From the NCBI GenBank assembly GCA_027488865.1, contig JAIYAU010000058.1, forward strand, positions 66,724-130,723: DNA of 64,000 bases, in the 5' to 3' direction. Positions 37,505 to 46,939 of the stretch are shown piece by piece. The number at the start of each line of letters is the position of its first letter. Within the stretch, counting starts at the first letter, position 1. Source of the stretch: Cytophagaceae bacterium (lineage in GTDB: Bacteria > Bacteroidota > Bacteroidia > Cytophagales > UBA9547). Below the pieces are notes generated by a model that searched no databases, was not told the DNA's origin, and worked only from the letters and a program-made list of their open reading frames with translations. The translations under genes were made by a program, and so were the position numbers.

Positions 37505-38257
37505 TTAATGTACTAAGATACGATTAATTCTTTTTAGCGTATGAGATAACCGATTATTTTTTTTACTCAAAATCCCTTGACCATTTAATACATCAATTCT
37601 TACTTCTCCATGTGCATGAATGATGTTGTAATCATCCAAAATTAAACCAACATGTGTAACCTTTTCAGCATCCCCAAAAAAGGCAATATCTCCTTTTTTT
37701 GAAGATTCAAAGCTAACTTCCAGCCCAATCTCTGCCTGTTGATAAGCATCTCTTTTTAACTTATAACCATTAATCTTAAAGATTTGTTGTATAAATCCTG
37801 AGCAATCTATGCCAAAGTGGGTTTTGCCACCCCATAAATAGGGCACACCAAGGTATGTTTTAGCGGTTTTGATTACCTCGTCAATAGAAACGCTTTCTTT
37901 TAAAGAATGATAACCGTCGTTGATTAAATATTCTTGACCATTTATCGATAAAATTTTAGATATCTCATTCAACTCTAAAAAACAGCCTGCTGGGATGTAG
38001 CTCCTTGTTTGACCTTCAACTAAAGCAACTTGGCTAGTTATGCAATTTGGTACAAATTTTAATAGTTTGTGATGCAATTTTACATCTAACCATCCAATGT
38101 AGTCATCAAAATCAATTTTTATCTTTACCCAATTGTTTTCTTGCGAAAGCACCTCATATGTATCCCCAAATAGCAGCTGGGTAACCATTTCACTTTTGTG
38201 AGAGGCCTCAGCCCTAATGGGAACAAGGTTATAGATTGTTATGCCGTGTTCGTTCAA
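37505..38257 (-). CDS. C40 family (NlpC/P60) peptidase with SH3-like domains
   Basis: Residues about 1-125 hold SH3b-like segments (PIRAEASHKSEMVTQLLFGDTYEVL, WVKIKIDFDDYIGWLD). Residues about 130-250 form an NlpC/P60 cysteine-peptidase domain with the nucleophile in FGIDCSGFIQQIF, the catalytic His in VTHVGLILD and the third polar residue in IIHAHGEVRID. The architecture matches YkfC/dipeptidyl-peptidase VI-type enzymes that cleave gamma-D-Glu-diamino-acid bonds of muropeptides. No signal peptide is visible, so it may recycle imported muropeptides. It sits between scoB (nine-base gap) and the HNH gene (seven-base gap). Confidence 0.9.
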   Translation of the reverse strand: MNEHGITIYNLVPIRAEASHKSEMVTQLLFGDTYEVLSQENNWVKIKIDFDDYIGWLDVKLHHKLLKFVPNCITSQVALVEGQTRSYIPAGCFLELNEISKILSINGQEYLINDGYHSLKESVSIDEVIKTAKTYLGVPYLWGGKTHFGIDCSGFIQQIFKINGYKLKRDAYQQAEIGLEVSFESSKKGDIAFFGDAEKVTHVGLILDDYNIIHAHGEVRIDVLNGQGILSKKNNRLSHTLKRINRILVH

Positions 38258-38266
38258 TTTAATTTT

Positions 38267-38926
38267 CTAAAAGGTAATTTCTTTAACATTATCACTTATA
38301 AACAATTTACCCTCGGTGCTTTGTTTAATTTCGTCTATAGAAACTTGGGGCGCATATTCTATCAACAAAAAGCCTCCTTCGGGCAATATTTCAAAAACAC
38401 CCAAATCAGAAACAACCTTTTTTACGCAACGCTGACCAGTTAACGGTAAGGTGCAGTTTTTTAAAAACTTAGATTTACCATCTTGACTTTTGTGCTGCAT
38501 TGCTACAATTATATTCTTGGCCGATGCAACCAAATCCATAGCACCACCCATTCCCTTTACCATTTTGCCAGGAATTTTCCAATTGGCAATATCACCATTT
38601 TCTGATACCTCCATAGCGCCCAAAATTGTTAAGTCAACATGTCCACCACGAATCATAGCAAAACTGTCGGCTGAACTAAACAATGAAGCTCCTGTAGCCA
38701 TTGTAATGGTTTGTTTACCAGCATTAATTAGGTCCGGATCGATATGATCTATAGCAGGAAAAGGTCCAATTCCCAATAACCCATTTTCTGACTGCAATAC
38801 TACATCAATATTTGCGGGAATAAAATTAGCCACAAGCGTAGGAATGCCAATACCAAGATTAACATAATCTCCATTTTTTATTTCACGAGAAATTACCTGT
38901 GCAATTTGATTTTTGTCAAGTGCCAT
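38267..38926 (-). CDS. scoB: 3-oxoacid CoA-transferase subunit B
   Basis: This is the beta subunit of succinyl-CoA:3-ketoacid CoA-transferase, which activates acetoacetate. It shows NLGIGIPTLVANFIP, the catalytic glutamate in LQSENGLLGIG, and GGHVDLTILGAMEV ... GKMVKGMGGAMDLV. I start at MALDKNQIAQ, two codons inside the ORF-track start, because family members begin close to this point. The alpha subunit gene, usually adjacent, is not present: the upstream neighbour is divergent and the downstream genes are unrelated. It must be encoded elsewhere or the subunit has another partner. Confidence 0.92.
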   Translation of the reverse strand: MALDKNQIAQVISREIKNGDYVNLGIGIPTLVANFIPANIDVVLQSENGLLGIGPFPAIDHIDPDLINAGKQTITMATGASLFSSADSFAMIRGGHVDLTILGAMEVSENGDIANWKIPGKMVKGMGGAMDLVASAKNIIVAMQHKSQDGKSKFLKNCTLPLTGQRCVKKVVSDLGVFEILPEGGFLLIEYAPQVSIDEIKQSTEGKLFISDNVKEITF

Positions 38927-39172
38927 AAGCAAACATAGGAATTAAGTACATTTATTTACGACATATATAGGTATTTGTTTATTGCTACCTACTTTTAAAT
39001 TATATCATATTAAATATCAAATTGATTATCAATAATTTATTATTTATTTAGACTCGTGGTCATTAGGTTAATACATAAAAATATTGATATGACTAACTTT
39101 TATGAGAAAAGGTTTCAAGAAACATCTACATTAATTACCCAACAATCAATTATACTTTTCTAAGAAAATAAC

Positions 39173-39180
39173 TATATTTG
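39173..39180 (+). promoter_or_regulatory. -7 box (TATATTTG) for the outer-membrane/lipoprotein operon
   Basis: TATATTTG matches TAnnTTTG and lies 29 bases before the start codon. The -33 region is weak (CTTTTC about 20 bases upstream). Confidence 0.5.
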
Positions 39181-39209
39181 CACTAGTGAAAAAGTTAGAA
39201 TTATTATAA

Positions 39210-39932
39210 ATGGGTTATAAAATTCAATATCTTATTTTGTTGATAGGGTTATTAATTTCTGGAACTATTTTAGCCCAGCATAAAAATAAACATAAAAAAC
39301 CGCAACACCATAACCCTACGCAACATCATGCACCAAACACTCCTAGTGCACATCATGCAGCCACTCACGACGATAGAGGCAAGGAAAAAGAAGGAGATCT
39401 TGAAGTAGCAAAAAGACTGAACATAAAATTGTTACCTGCATTTTTTAATAATGCAGTAGGAGTTGAGATAGAACTACCTCTTGGAGATAAAGTTTCAATA
39501 GGAGTTAATGCCCTTGCCAAACTTGGAAGAACTGATTTTAATAGTACCAACTTTAAAGTAAGGCCGTCTGACCATTGGAATGATGGATACAGAGCAGAAC
39601 TAGCACTAAAATATTATTTTAAGAAAAAAGGACCATCAGGACTTTACGCTCAGGTGTTTGGAGGTATTAATAAAATGGTCTTTGAAGACGGCAATACTAG
39701 GCCTTATGCACTTATTTTAAGAAAAAAAACCACAGAGCAAGATCTTAGAACAATAAGCGAATTTAAAGATACACAAATGGCCTGCGGTGGAATAGGGTTT
39801 GGTTACCAAACTATATTAGTTCCTAAACATTTAATAGTAAATATTATGATTGGCACACAAATTAATTTTGATGCTGATAATAAGTTGTTTCTATCTGGTT
39901 ACTTATCCCCGTCAATAGGTTATGTATTTTAA
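39210..39932 (+). CDS. Outer-membrane beta-barrel-like protein with histidine-rich linker
   Basis: The 240-residue protein has a signal peptide (YLILLIGLLISGTILAQ). A linker very rich in His, Pro and Lys follows (residues about 24-55, e.g. KKPQHHNPTQHHAPNTPSAH). The rest has alternating hydrophobic strands (GVEIELPLGDKVSIGVNALA, YRAELALKYYF, LYAQVFGGINKMVF) and ends with SPSIGYVF, so it looks like a small eight-stranded outer-membrane barrel with a C-terminal aromatic residue. The His-rich linker could bind metal, which is inference. Its 3' end overlaps the next gene by 11 bases. Confidence 0.72.
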   Translation: MGYKIQYLILLIGLLISGTILAQHKNKHKKPQHHNPTQHHAPNTPSAHHAATHDDRGKEKEGDLEVAKRLNIKLLPAFFNNAVGVEIELPLGDKVSIGVNALAKLGRTDFNSTNFKVRPSDHWNDGYRAELALKYYFKKKGPSGLYAQVFGGINKMVFEDGNTRPYALILRKKTTEQDLRTISEFKDTQMACGGIGFGYQTILVPKHLIVNIMIGTQINFDADNKLFLSGYLSPSIGYVF

Positions 39933-40332
39933 AAATATATTGCTATTTTTTATGTGCATCGTACTGTTTATAGTCACCTACAGTTGCACAAAAAAATGTG
40001 ATGGGGAGGACCCAAAAATAGTGGGTAGATGGTCTGACAGTAATGTTCGTTATTATTTTTTTGAAAATAAAACTTATGGTCTTAAGTATTTGAGAATCAA
40101 CTCCCCTACCGACACAATTACGACAACAGATAGTGCATTTGGAAATTATATAATAGATAAATGTAGAAGTAACATTACCTTTACTCAACTTGGAAGCAAA
40201 CCAAGGAACGCAAATACAATTATTTTTAAAACTATTAATGCTGGTACTTGGGAATATTCCTTTCCAGGAGATTCAGTTTTAGCATATAAGTCATTGACTT
40301 CTATTGGTCAATATTTCAAAATTAATAATTAA
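39922..40332 (+). CDS. Small lipoprotein, lipocalin-like
   Basis: The 136-residue protein has a lipoprotein signal (MCIVLFIVTYSC, lipobox cysteine at about residue 22) followed by TKKCDGEDPKIVGRWSDSN, the opening typical of small lipocalin-like lipoproteins of Bacteroidota, where GxW starts the first strand. It should sit in the inner or outer membrane facing the periplasm. It overlaps the barrel gene by 11 bases and precedes another lipoprotein, so the three form one operon. Function unknown. Confidence 0.7.
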   Translation: MYFKNILLFFMCIVLFIVTYSCTKKCDGEDPKIVGRWSDSNVRYYFFENKTYGLKYLRINSPTDTITTTDSAFGNYIIDKCRSNITFTQLGSKPRNANTIIFKTINAGTWEYSFPGDSVLAYKSLTSIGQYFKINN

Positions 40333-40352
40333 TAAAAACTAAAACACTTAAA

Positions 40353-40847
40353 ATGAGAACTTTAAAAAATTTATTCATCGTGGCTTTAGCAGCCGGTTTT
40401 TTATTTGCTTGCAAAAGTTCAAAGACTTCTAAAAGTACTTATTCGTTTGGGACGCCATATCACAAATTTGAAACTGAAAATCCAACTGCCTCAACTAGTA
40501 ATGTTGATTTGGAAATAACTGAAAAAGCGATAAGCATTCAAGAAATCAAAACACAGCCAATAAATCAGCAAGTGTCAACAATAAATAAGTCAGCCTTGAA
40601 TAAAAAAGAACTTAAAATTGTTAAGAAAATTGAAAATAAAATTGAGAAGATTCAGAAAATCCGCGATGAACAAGGTTCTAAAGCAAGTTCTTTAACAAAA
40701 AATCTAAAATTAGGCATTCTATTAGCCTCTATTGGTTTGTTACTTTTAATTTTAGGAGGACTAGGGATATCAATATTATATGTATTTGGTGCAATTGCAT
40801 TTATTGCAGGTGGAGTATTAATTTTATTAGAAGTTCTGGACATGTAA
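40353..40847 (+). CDS. Lipoprotein with coiled coil and two C-terminal membrane segments
   Basis: The 164-residue protein starts with a lipoprotein signal (LFIVALAAGFLFACKSS). A polar stretch leads to a charged helix (ALNKKELKIVKKIENKIEKIQKI, probable coiled coil) and two hydrophobic segments near the end (LGILLASIGLLLLILGGLGI and LYVFGAIAFIAGGVLILLEV). Similar lipoproteins with a two-helix hydrophobic tail are common in Bacteroidota, but I know no function. It is the last gene before a terminator. Confidence 0.7.
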   Translation: MRTLKNLFIVALAAGFLFACKSSKTSKSTYSFGTPYHKFETENPTASTSNVDLEITEKAISIQEIKTQPINQQVSTINKSALNKKELKIVKKIENKIEKIQKIRDEQGSKASSLTKNLKLGILLASIGLLLLILGGLGISILYVFGAIAFIAGGVLILLEVLDM

Positions 40848-40866
40848 AAATCAGAGAATTAACCAT

Positions 40867-40897
40867 AAAAAAGGCCTGTTTAGAACAGGCTTTTTTT
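40867..40897 (+). terminator. Rho-independent terminator after the lipoprotein operon
   Basis: GCCTGTT / AACAGGC with a three-base loop is flanked by six As and seven Ts, so it may also stop transcription from the opposite side. Confidence 0.85.
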
Positions 40898-40976
40898 ATA
40901 ATTAATATTGAATCGTAAGTAAATATGAATCTAATTAAATAAAATCAAGCTCCTGTAAAAACAGTTAATACTTCAA

Positions 40977-42836
40977 CTATTCTTCCTCAAACTCCAACTC
41001 AGCGTCTTTTTCCCAAATTTCCATTTCGCAAGGTTTGCAATTAAATTTAAGTTTATATTCATTTTCACCGTGTTGAAGTGTAAGTGGCTCTGTGAGCTTT
41101 TCTCCCATTATATCTCTTTGGTATCGTGGACATTTACCTAGCTCATATTTAACACAATACTTAGTTACCATTACACGCGACTTGCCCGGATCCCACTGAA
41201 GTTCAAAGGCCTTTTCAATATCTTGCACCCCATGGCGTTTATAAAAAGATCTTGCCAACTTATTTGATACATTATAAGTAAAATCTAATTGAGTCACAGG
41301 ATAAGGATGAGTGGTTTTTACCACCTGAATTTCCTTTCTTTGATATTCTTTTACCCTAGTGGTAACTAACTCATCTAACGCATCTCTTCTAATCTCATTT
41401 ATTTTAGAAATCGATAAAAACCAATTAGCAGAAAAATGCACCTCTATGGAATCAACTATAAATGGTGTATTACCTGTTTTTACTAAATTCTTTTTTATTT
41501 CTGGGATAACACGCTCTCCTTTATTACTGAGTTCCTTACTCGTAAAATGCTGTTTAATAGCTTTATGGCCATCTTCATCAACAACCTCTAACTGAAAGCC
41601 TTCCATAGTTTCAGTAAAAAACATTGAAATTCCAATCTTGCGTACTGTACTGTCCTCTCTTTCAACTAATTTATTAAATGCAGCATCTGAATTTCTATAG
41701 ATAAGCGTTCCTTCTTTGATGGGTTTTAAAACATTAGGAATAACCAGATTATTTAAAATTATGTTGATTTGAACACCATCTGCCTCTCCTAATTCATTAA
41801 TAAAGTACAATCCATCGCCATTATTAAGTTGTTCAAAATTTTCAATTAAATATCCTTTCCCTCGGTTTTCAATTAGTTTACCTATAATCTGTCCTTGCGA
41901 TTTGGGAGTTTCCCAAGAACCAATGCGTTCTTTGCGGTGATTAACAAAATAATCGGTATATCCTCTATTAAAACTACGTTCCATTTCTGGTTCAAAATTA
42001 TAAAAAGTACGTCCTGACGAAGCTTTTTCATATTTTGAGTTATTTTCCAAAAAGGCATCTAGTTTTTTTCGAAGGAATGAAACGTTATTTTTAACATAAA
42101 CAACATCCTTAAGACGTCCTTCTATCTTAAACGAGGTAACACCTGCTTCTATCAAATTGGGCAATTGATCACTCAAATCAAGGTCTTTAATAGACAATAA
42201 ATGGCTATTAGCTATCAAAGTTTTTCCATTGCCATCAATCAAATTATAAGGTAAACGACAATTTTGGGCACACGAACCACGATTGGCGCTTCGCTCCCCA
42301 CCTGCTATACTCATATAGCAATTACCACTAAATGAAACACATAGTGCCCCAGAAACAAAAAATTCTAACTCAACATCTGTAGCCTCGCTGATCTCGCGTA
42401 TTTGGTCTAAATTTAACTCACGAGCCAATACCACACGTTTCATGCCCGCATCTGCCAAAAATTTAACATGTTTTGGATCACGGTTATTGGCTTGTGTGCT
42501 TGCGTGGATAACAATAGGAGGTAAATCCATTTCCATAATGGCCATATCCTGTATAATAAGTGCATCTACTCCAGCATTGTATAACTCAAAAATCAATTGT
42601 CGACAAGTTTCAAGCTCGTTGTCATACAAAATAGTATTTAACACGACAAACACTTGAGCTTTAAATAGATGTGCGTATTGTACAAGTTCAGCGATATCTT
42701 CCACTGAGTTAGTGGCGTTAGTACGAGCACCAAACTGTGGTGCTCCAATGTAAACAGCATCGGCACCAGCATTGATGGCAGCCATACCTTGATAAAGATT
42801 TTTGGCAGGAGCTAAAATTTCGACCTTCTTTTTCAT
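40977..42836 (-). CDS. U32 family peptidase-like protein (TrhP/RlhA-related)
   Basis: The protein has the U32 core: VEILAPAKNLYQGMAAINAGADAVYIGAPQFGAR at the N-terminus, VVLARELNLDQIREI, and the signature FVSGALCVSFSGNCYMS ... NRGSCAQNCRLPY. A long C-terminal half ends with a cysteine pair segment (YCVKYELGKCPRYQ, NCKPCE). Members such as TrhP and RlhA act with prephenate in hydroxylation of tRNA or 23S rRNA, and the conserved cysteines probably hold an iron-sulfur cluster. A true peptidase role is unproven. I start at MKKKVEILAPAK, seven codons inside the ORF-track start. At about 619 residues it matches the long Bacteroidota form. Confidence 0.9.
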   Translation of the reverse strand: MKKKVEILAPAKNLYQGMAAINAGADAVYIGAPQFGARTNATNSVEDIAELVQYAHLFKAQVFVVLNTILYDNELETCRQLIFELYNAGVDALIIQDMAIMEMDLPPIVIHASTQANNRDPKHVKFLADAGMKRVVLARELNLDQIREISEATDVELEFFVSGALCVSFSGNCYMSIAGGERSANRGSCAQNCRLPYNLIDGNGKTLIANSHLLSIKDLDLSDQLPNLIEAGVTSFKIEGRLKDVVYVKNNVSFLRKKLDAFLENNSKYEKASSGRTFYNFEPEMERSFNRGYTDYFVNHRKERIGSWETPKSQGQIIGKLIENRGKGYLIENFEQLNNGDGLYFINELGEADGVQINIILNNLVIPNVLKPIKEGTLIYRNSDAAFNKLVEREDSTVRKIGISMFFTETMEGFQLEVVDEDGHKAIKQHFTSKELSNKGERVIPEIKKNLVKTGNTPFIVDSIEVHFSANWFLSISKINEIRRDALDELVTTRVKEYQRKEIQVVKTTHPYPVTQLDFTYNVSNKLARSFYKRHGVQDIEKAFELQWDPGKSRVMVTKYCVKYELGKCPRYQRDIMGEKLTEPLTLQHGENEYKLKFNCKPCEMEIWEKDAELEFEEE

Positions 42837-43184
42837 AAACGTGACAAAGTTCTGCAATTAATAACTTAATTACAAGCAAGCCAATGTTTTAAACAACTTT
42901 AAAAGCAGTAGTAAAAATAATCAATATTCAGTGATTTAAAATAAGAACTCAGGGAAGTTGTTAAGATGAGCAACCTCCAAAAGTGTGAACCATGTGGCAT
43001 AAACAACCCAACTAACAATAAACATATGAAGGCTTTATCTCTATTGGGATTCCGGGCTTATGACGCTTTATACATACAACAATTATTTAAAGTGTTGTAT
43101 TAGAACCAAATAAAGAAATCTTATTTAATTGGGTTTTTATTAACTTTTGATTATCTTTCTTCAAACATTTTATGAAATTATTAA
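42837..43184. other. Intergenic region between divergent genes, no convincing gene
   Basis: About 350 bases separate the U32 gene (minus) and the symporter gene (plus). One short plus-strand ORF of 45 codons (42966-43103) has a CxxC pair but no other support. I see no RNA gene. Confidence 0.5.
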
Positions 43185-44525
43185 ATGCATAAAAAAACAA
43201 ATCTTTTCTTATTATTCATTATAGGCCTTATAGCATTTTTACATATCGAAATGTTGCATTTGCCAACAAGCTTACTTTTTGCTTCCAGAATAATAGTAAT
43301 TGCTTCCTTAGTTTATTTTGCCATCTATAAAAAATCCCTAACCACTTGGATATTAGTAGCAATGGTAGTGGGTGCTTGGTTTGGATATGAGTTCCCTACA
43401 TTAGCGGTTCATGCCAAGGTAATTAGTAAAATATTTTTAAGATTAATTAAATGTATCATTGCCCCTCTCCTATTTGGCACTTTAGTGGTAGGTATAGCTG
43501 GGCATGCCAGTTTAAAACAAGTGGGACGTATGGGAATTAAATCCCTGATATATTTTGAGCTGGTAACTACAATGGCCCTCGTAATTGGTTTATTAGCCAT
43601 TAACCTAACTCAAGCTGGTAAAGGGATAAAATTACCAGCTCAAGTGGACATGACAGAGCTTCAAACGAAAAAACAAACACTGGAAGAAGTCTTAATACAT
43701 GTGTTTCCTGAAAATCTAGCTAAATCTGTAGTAGAAGGTGAGGTTTTACAAATTGTAGTGTTCAGTATTATTTTTGGCATCTCCCTCGCCATGACAACCA
43801 ACGCCTACAAGACTAACATGCTTAATTTTACTGAAAGTCTATCAGAGGTAATGTTCAAATTTACCAATATAGTCATGTATTTCGCCCCATTGGGTGTTGC
43901 AGCTGCCATGGCTTATACGGTCGGGCATATGGGTTTAGGGATTTTACTTAACCTGATTAGTTTACTAGCAACATTATATGGTGCGCTTCTAGTTTTTATT
44001 TTGTTGGTCCTTATTCCTATAGCGTTCGTTTGTAAAATTAATTTAATTAAATTCATTCAGTGCATTTCGGAGCCAGTGTATTTGGCTTTTGCAACCACCA
44101 GTTCAGAGTCTGCATTACCTAAGGCTTTATTGGCTATGGAAAAATTTGGAGTACCACGAAAAATAGCATCTTTTGTAATGCCTATGGGTTACAGCTTTAA
44201 CCTTGATGGCACTACGCTTTATTTAGCCTTGGCCTCGGTATTTGTGGCTCAAGCAGCCAATATTACCTTGTCATGGCAAACACAGGTGATTATGGTTCTT
44301 ACATTAATGCTCACTAGCAAAGGAGTGGCAGGCGTTCCAAGGGCTTCTTTAGTAATTCTTTTAGGTACAGCAGCGGCATTTGGACTGCCTGTAGAACCAA
44401 TTTTTATTATATTAGGAATAGATGAACTCATGGATATGGCACGTACTTCAGTAAATGTTATTGGAAATTGTCTTGCAACTGTGGTAATTGCCAGATGGGA
44501 AGGTGAGCTAGGTGAACCACAATAG
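43185..44525 (+). CDS. Dicarboxylate/amino acid:cation symporter (DAACS, SLC1-like)
   Basis: This is an integral inner-membrane transporter that should import C4-dicarboxylates or acidic amino acids with Na+ or H+. The family landmarks are FATTSSESALPKAL (re-entrant loop HP1 with the serine-rich motif), PMGYSFNLDGTTLY (the NMDGT-type motif in helix 7), and SKGVAGVPRASLVILLGTAAAFGLP (HP2). FNLDGT resembles the DctA version more than the Glt version, so a dicarboxylate is the better guess. There are about eight transmembrane segments plus the two hairpins in 446 residues. It stands alone. Confidence 0.92.
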   Translation: MHKKTNLFLLFIIGLIAFLHIEMLHLPTSLLFASRIIVIASLVYFAIYKKSLTTWILVAMVVGAWFGYEFPTLAVHAKVISKIFLRLIKCIIAPLLFGTLVVGIAGHASLKQVGRMGIKSLIYFELVTTMALVIGLLAINLTQAGKGIKLPAQVDMTELQTKKQTLEEVLIHVFPENLAKSVVEGEVLQIVVFSIIFGISLAMTTNAYKTNMLNFTESLSEVMFKFTNIVMYFAPLGVAAAMAYTVGHMGLGILLNLISLLATLYGALLVFILLVLIPIAFVCKINLIKFIQCISEPVYLAFATTSSESALPKALLAMEKFGVPRKIASFVMPMGYSFNLDGTTLYLALASVFVAQAANITLSWQTQVIMVLTLMLTSKGVAGVPRASLVILLGTAAAFGLPVEPIFIILGIDELMDMARTSVNVIGNCLATVVIARWEGELGEPQ

Positions 44526-44940
44526 CTAAACTTATTATCCTAAGTGATAATTCAATGGCGGTATAATTTGTACTAAATTTTTAGTAAATACGATAGAAGA
44601 AGATTATAACTTAGTTAGAGTCAAATTTTTTATTTTGTCCAATCTTATATTGAAATCTTGCACATAGATAAGTAAATTAACTAAGGAATTCCAGTTAGTA
44701 AATTGTGTTATTCTGAGGAAAACTGGCAATAAAATAAATTCTGGTTATTACTATCAAATGGTGCAATGGCTGGTTTTGAATGTTGCATAAGTAAAACATA
44801 ATTATTTAAGCTTATTTTATATTTTTTTGTACTATTATAAGAAACTATTCATTTCATAACACGTTATTAATCCTAGCCAAACCAATGGCGGTAGAATGCA
44901 ATTTTTAATAATAATTTGTAAAATTTAAAACTAAGAAGCC
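44526..44940. other. Intergenic region with an 11-bp direct repeat
   Basis: No gene is visible in these 415 bases. The word CAATGGCGGTA occurs twice in direct orientation, at 44553-44563 and 44883-44893, the second just 47 bases before the acyl-CoA dehydrogenase start. These could be regulator half-sites. Confidence 0.4.
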
Positions 44941-46725
44941 ATGTCAACAATTGTAAAAAAAGGTAAAGGAGGAGAGTTTTTGATCCAAGAAACTTTGTCA
45001 AGCGAAGTTTTTATACCTGAAGATTTTAATGAAGAGCAAAAGATGATGCGCGACATGGTACGCGATTTTATAACAACGGAGGTTTTACCCCATTTAGATA
45101 GAATAGATGCTCAGGAAGAAGGATTAGTACCAAAGCTACTTGAAAAAGCTGGAGAATTAGGGATTTTGGCTATTTCTATCCCTGAGGAGTTTGGTGGATT
45201 TGGCAAAGATTTTAACACAAGTTTACTTGTAACCGAAGAAGTTGGAGCTGGACATTCGTTTGCTGTAGCCATGGCTGCTCACACAGGTATAGGTACTTTA
45301 CCAATTTTGTATTTTGGTAACCAAGCGCAAAAAGATAAATATATTCCAAAACTTGCTTCTGGAGAGTTAAAGGCAAGCTATTGCTTAACTGAGCCAGGCT
45401 CAGGCTCTGATGCGCTTGCAGCAAAAACTAAAGCAATACTTACAGAGGATGGCAACCATTATGTTATCAACGGGCAAAAGATGTGGATTACAAACGCTGG
45501 ATTTGCAGATGTTTTTATCGTATTTGCCCAAGTAGATGGAGATAAGTTTACTGGATTTATAATCGATAGAGGCACTCCAGGTTTATCTTTTGGCAATGAA
45601 GAACATAAAATGGGTATCAAGGGCTCGTCTACAAGGCAGGTGTTTTTATCAGACGTGAAGGTTTCTAAGGATAACATTTTAGGAGAAATTGGCAAAGGTC
45701 ACTTAATTGCATTTAATATCCTAAATATCGGACGTATTAAACTGGCTGGTGCAGCCTTAGGTGCTATGAAGAGAACTAGCACATTATCTGTCCAATATGC
45801 AAAAGAAAGAAACCAATTTAAGCAACCTATTGCAAATTTTGGTGCCATTCAACATAAACTTGCAGAACAGGCGATCAGAATATTTGCAACTGAATCTGCC
45901 ATGTACAGAGCAGGTAATGAAATTAATCTAAAAGAGGAAGAACTTCTATCTGAGGGTAAAACTTTCGAACAAGCCTTAATGGGTGCTGCACAAGAGTATG
46001 CCGTAGAATGTGCTATATTAAAAGTGGCTGGTTCCGAAGCTCTTGATTATGTAGTAGATGAAGGAGTGCAAATATTTGGAGGGTACGGGTTTTCTGCTGA
46101 TTATCCAATGGACAGGGCATACAGAGATTCACGGATTAATAGAATTTTTGAAGGTACGAACGAGATCAATAGAATGCTTACTATGGATATGTTATTAAAA
46201 CGTGCCATGAAAGGAGAACTCAATCTGATGGGACCAGCTTTGGCGATTCAAAAAGAACTTATGTCGATTCCAGAATTTGGTGATGAACCAGAGGGTATTT
46301 TTGCTCAAGAAAAGAAGTTAATTTCAAACATTAAAAAAGCCATATTAATGACTGCGGGAGCTGCTGCACAAAAATTCATGATGGCTTTGTCTAATGAGCA
46401 AGAAATTTTAATGAACGTGGCAGACATGATAATAGATGTTTACATGTTAGAATCAACCTTATTAAGAACAGAAAAGTTAATAGGAATTAGAGGTGAGAAC
46501 GCGTGTAGTGTATATGTAGATATTGTAAAAACACTTGCAAATGACACTGCCGATCGCGTAAATAAAGCAGGCAAGGATGCTGTTCTTTCAATGGCAGAAG
46601 GTGACGAGCAGAGAATGATGTTAATGGGTGTAAAACGCTTTTCCAAGTATGCAGGATATAATACAAAAGCTGCTAGAAGGCGAATAGCCATGTTTCTTAT
46701 AGAAACCAATCAATATGCGTTTTAG
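44941..46725 (+). CDS. Acyl-CoA dehydrogenase, long (VLCAD/ACAD9-like) form
   Basis: The flavoenzyme oxidises acyl-CoA to trans-2-enoyl-CoA in beta-oxidation. FAD and substrate motifs are CLTEPGSGSDALAAKT, MWITNAGFADVFIVFA, ERNQFKQPIANFGAIQHKLA and IFGGYGFSADYPMDRAYRD, with the catalytic glutamate in RIFEGTNEINRM. An extra C-terminal region of about 170 residues makes the protein 594 residues long, as in VLCAD/ACAD9 and their Bacteroidota relatives, which suggests long-chain substrates. No electron-transfer flavoprotein genes lie nearby. It has a terminator of its own. Confidence 0.93.
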   Translation: MSTIVKKGKGGEFLIQETLSSEVFIPEDFNEEQKMMRDMVRDFITTEVLPHLDRIDAQEEGLVPKLLEKAGELGILAISIPEEFGGFGKDFNTSLLVTEEVGAGHSFAVAMAAHTGIGTLPILYFGNQAQKDKYIPKLASGELKASYCLTEPGSGSDALAAKTKAILTEDGNHYVINGQKMWITNAGFADVFIVFAQVDGDKFTGFIIDRGTPGLSFGNEEHKMGIKGSSTRQVFLSDVKVSKDNILGEIGKGHLIAFNILNIGRIKLAGAALGAMKRTSTLSVQYAKERNQFKQPIANFGAIQHKLAEQAIRIFATESAMYRAGNEINLKEEELLSEGKTFEQALMGAAQEYAVECAILKVAGSEALDYVVDEGVQIFGGYGFSADYPMDRAYRDSRINRIFEGTNEINRMLTMDMLLKRAMKGELNLMGPALAIQKELMSIPEFGDEPEGIFAQEKKLISNIKKAILMTAGAAAQKFMMALSNEQEILMNVADMIIDVYMLESTLLRTEKLIGIRGENACSVYVDIVKTLANDTADRVNKAGKDAVLSMAEGDEQRMMLMGVKRFSKYAGYNTKAARRRIAMFLIETNQYAF

Positions 46726-46749
46726 TAAATAAAATTTTCAGAATCTTTG

Positions 46750-46784
46750 AAAGGCCACTCATTTTGTACATGGGTGGCCTTTTT
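46750..46784 (+). terminator. Rho-independent terminator after the acyl-CoA dehydrogenase
   Basis: AAAGGCCACTCAT pairs with ATGGGTGGCCTTT (one G-T pair) around a seven-base loop and is followed by Ts. Confidence 0.85.
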
Positions 46785-46939
46785 ATTTGATGAACGGGAT
46801 AATAATTTTTAAATCAAAAATAAAAAACATAAGCCTAAATAAATATCTGTAACAAATAGGTCTTATTATGTAATAACAAAACTATTAATTGAGGTCACTT
46901 TTGTTTACTGAAATTAAAATCTTCACTAAACTTTGAGAC

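Noticed and set aside
38930-38937. CAAACATA (TATGTTTG on the minus strand) as a promoter -7 box for scoB
   Set aside because: It overlaps the start codon region, so transcription would begin at or inside the gene.
42966-43103. 45-codon plus-strand ORF with a CxxC pair upstream of the symporter gene
   Set aside because: No signal, helix pattern, start context or neighbour supports it; short ORFs of this size are expected by chance.
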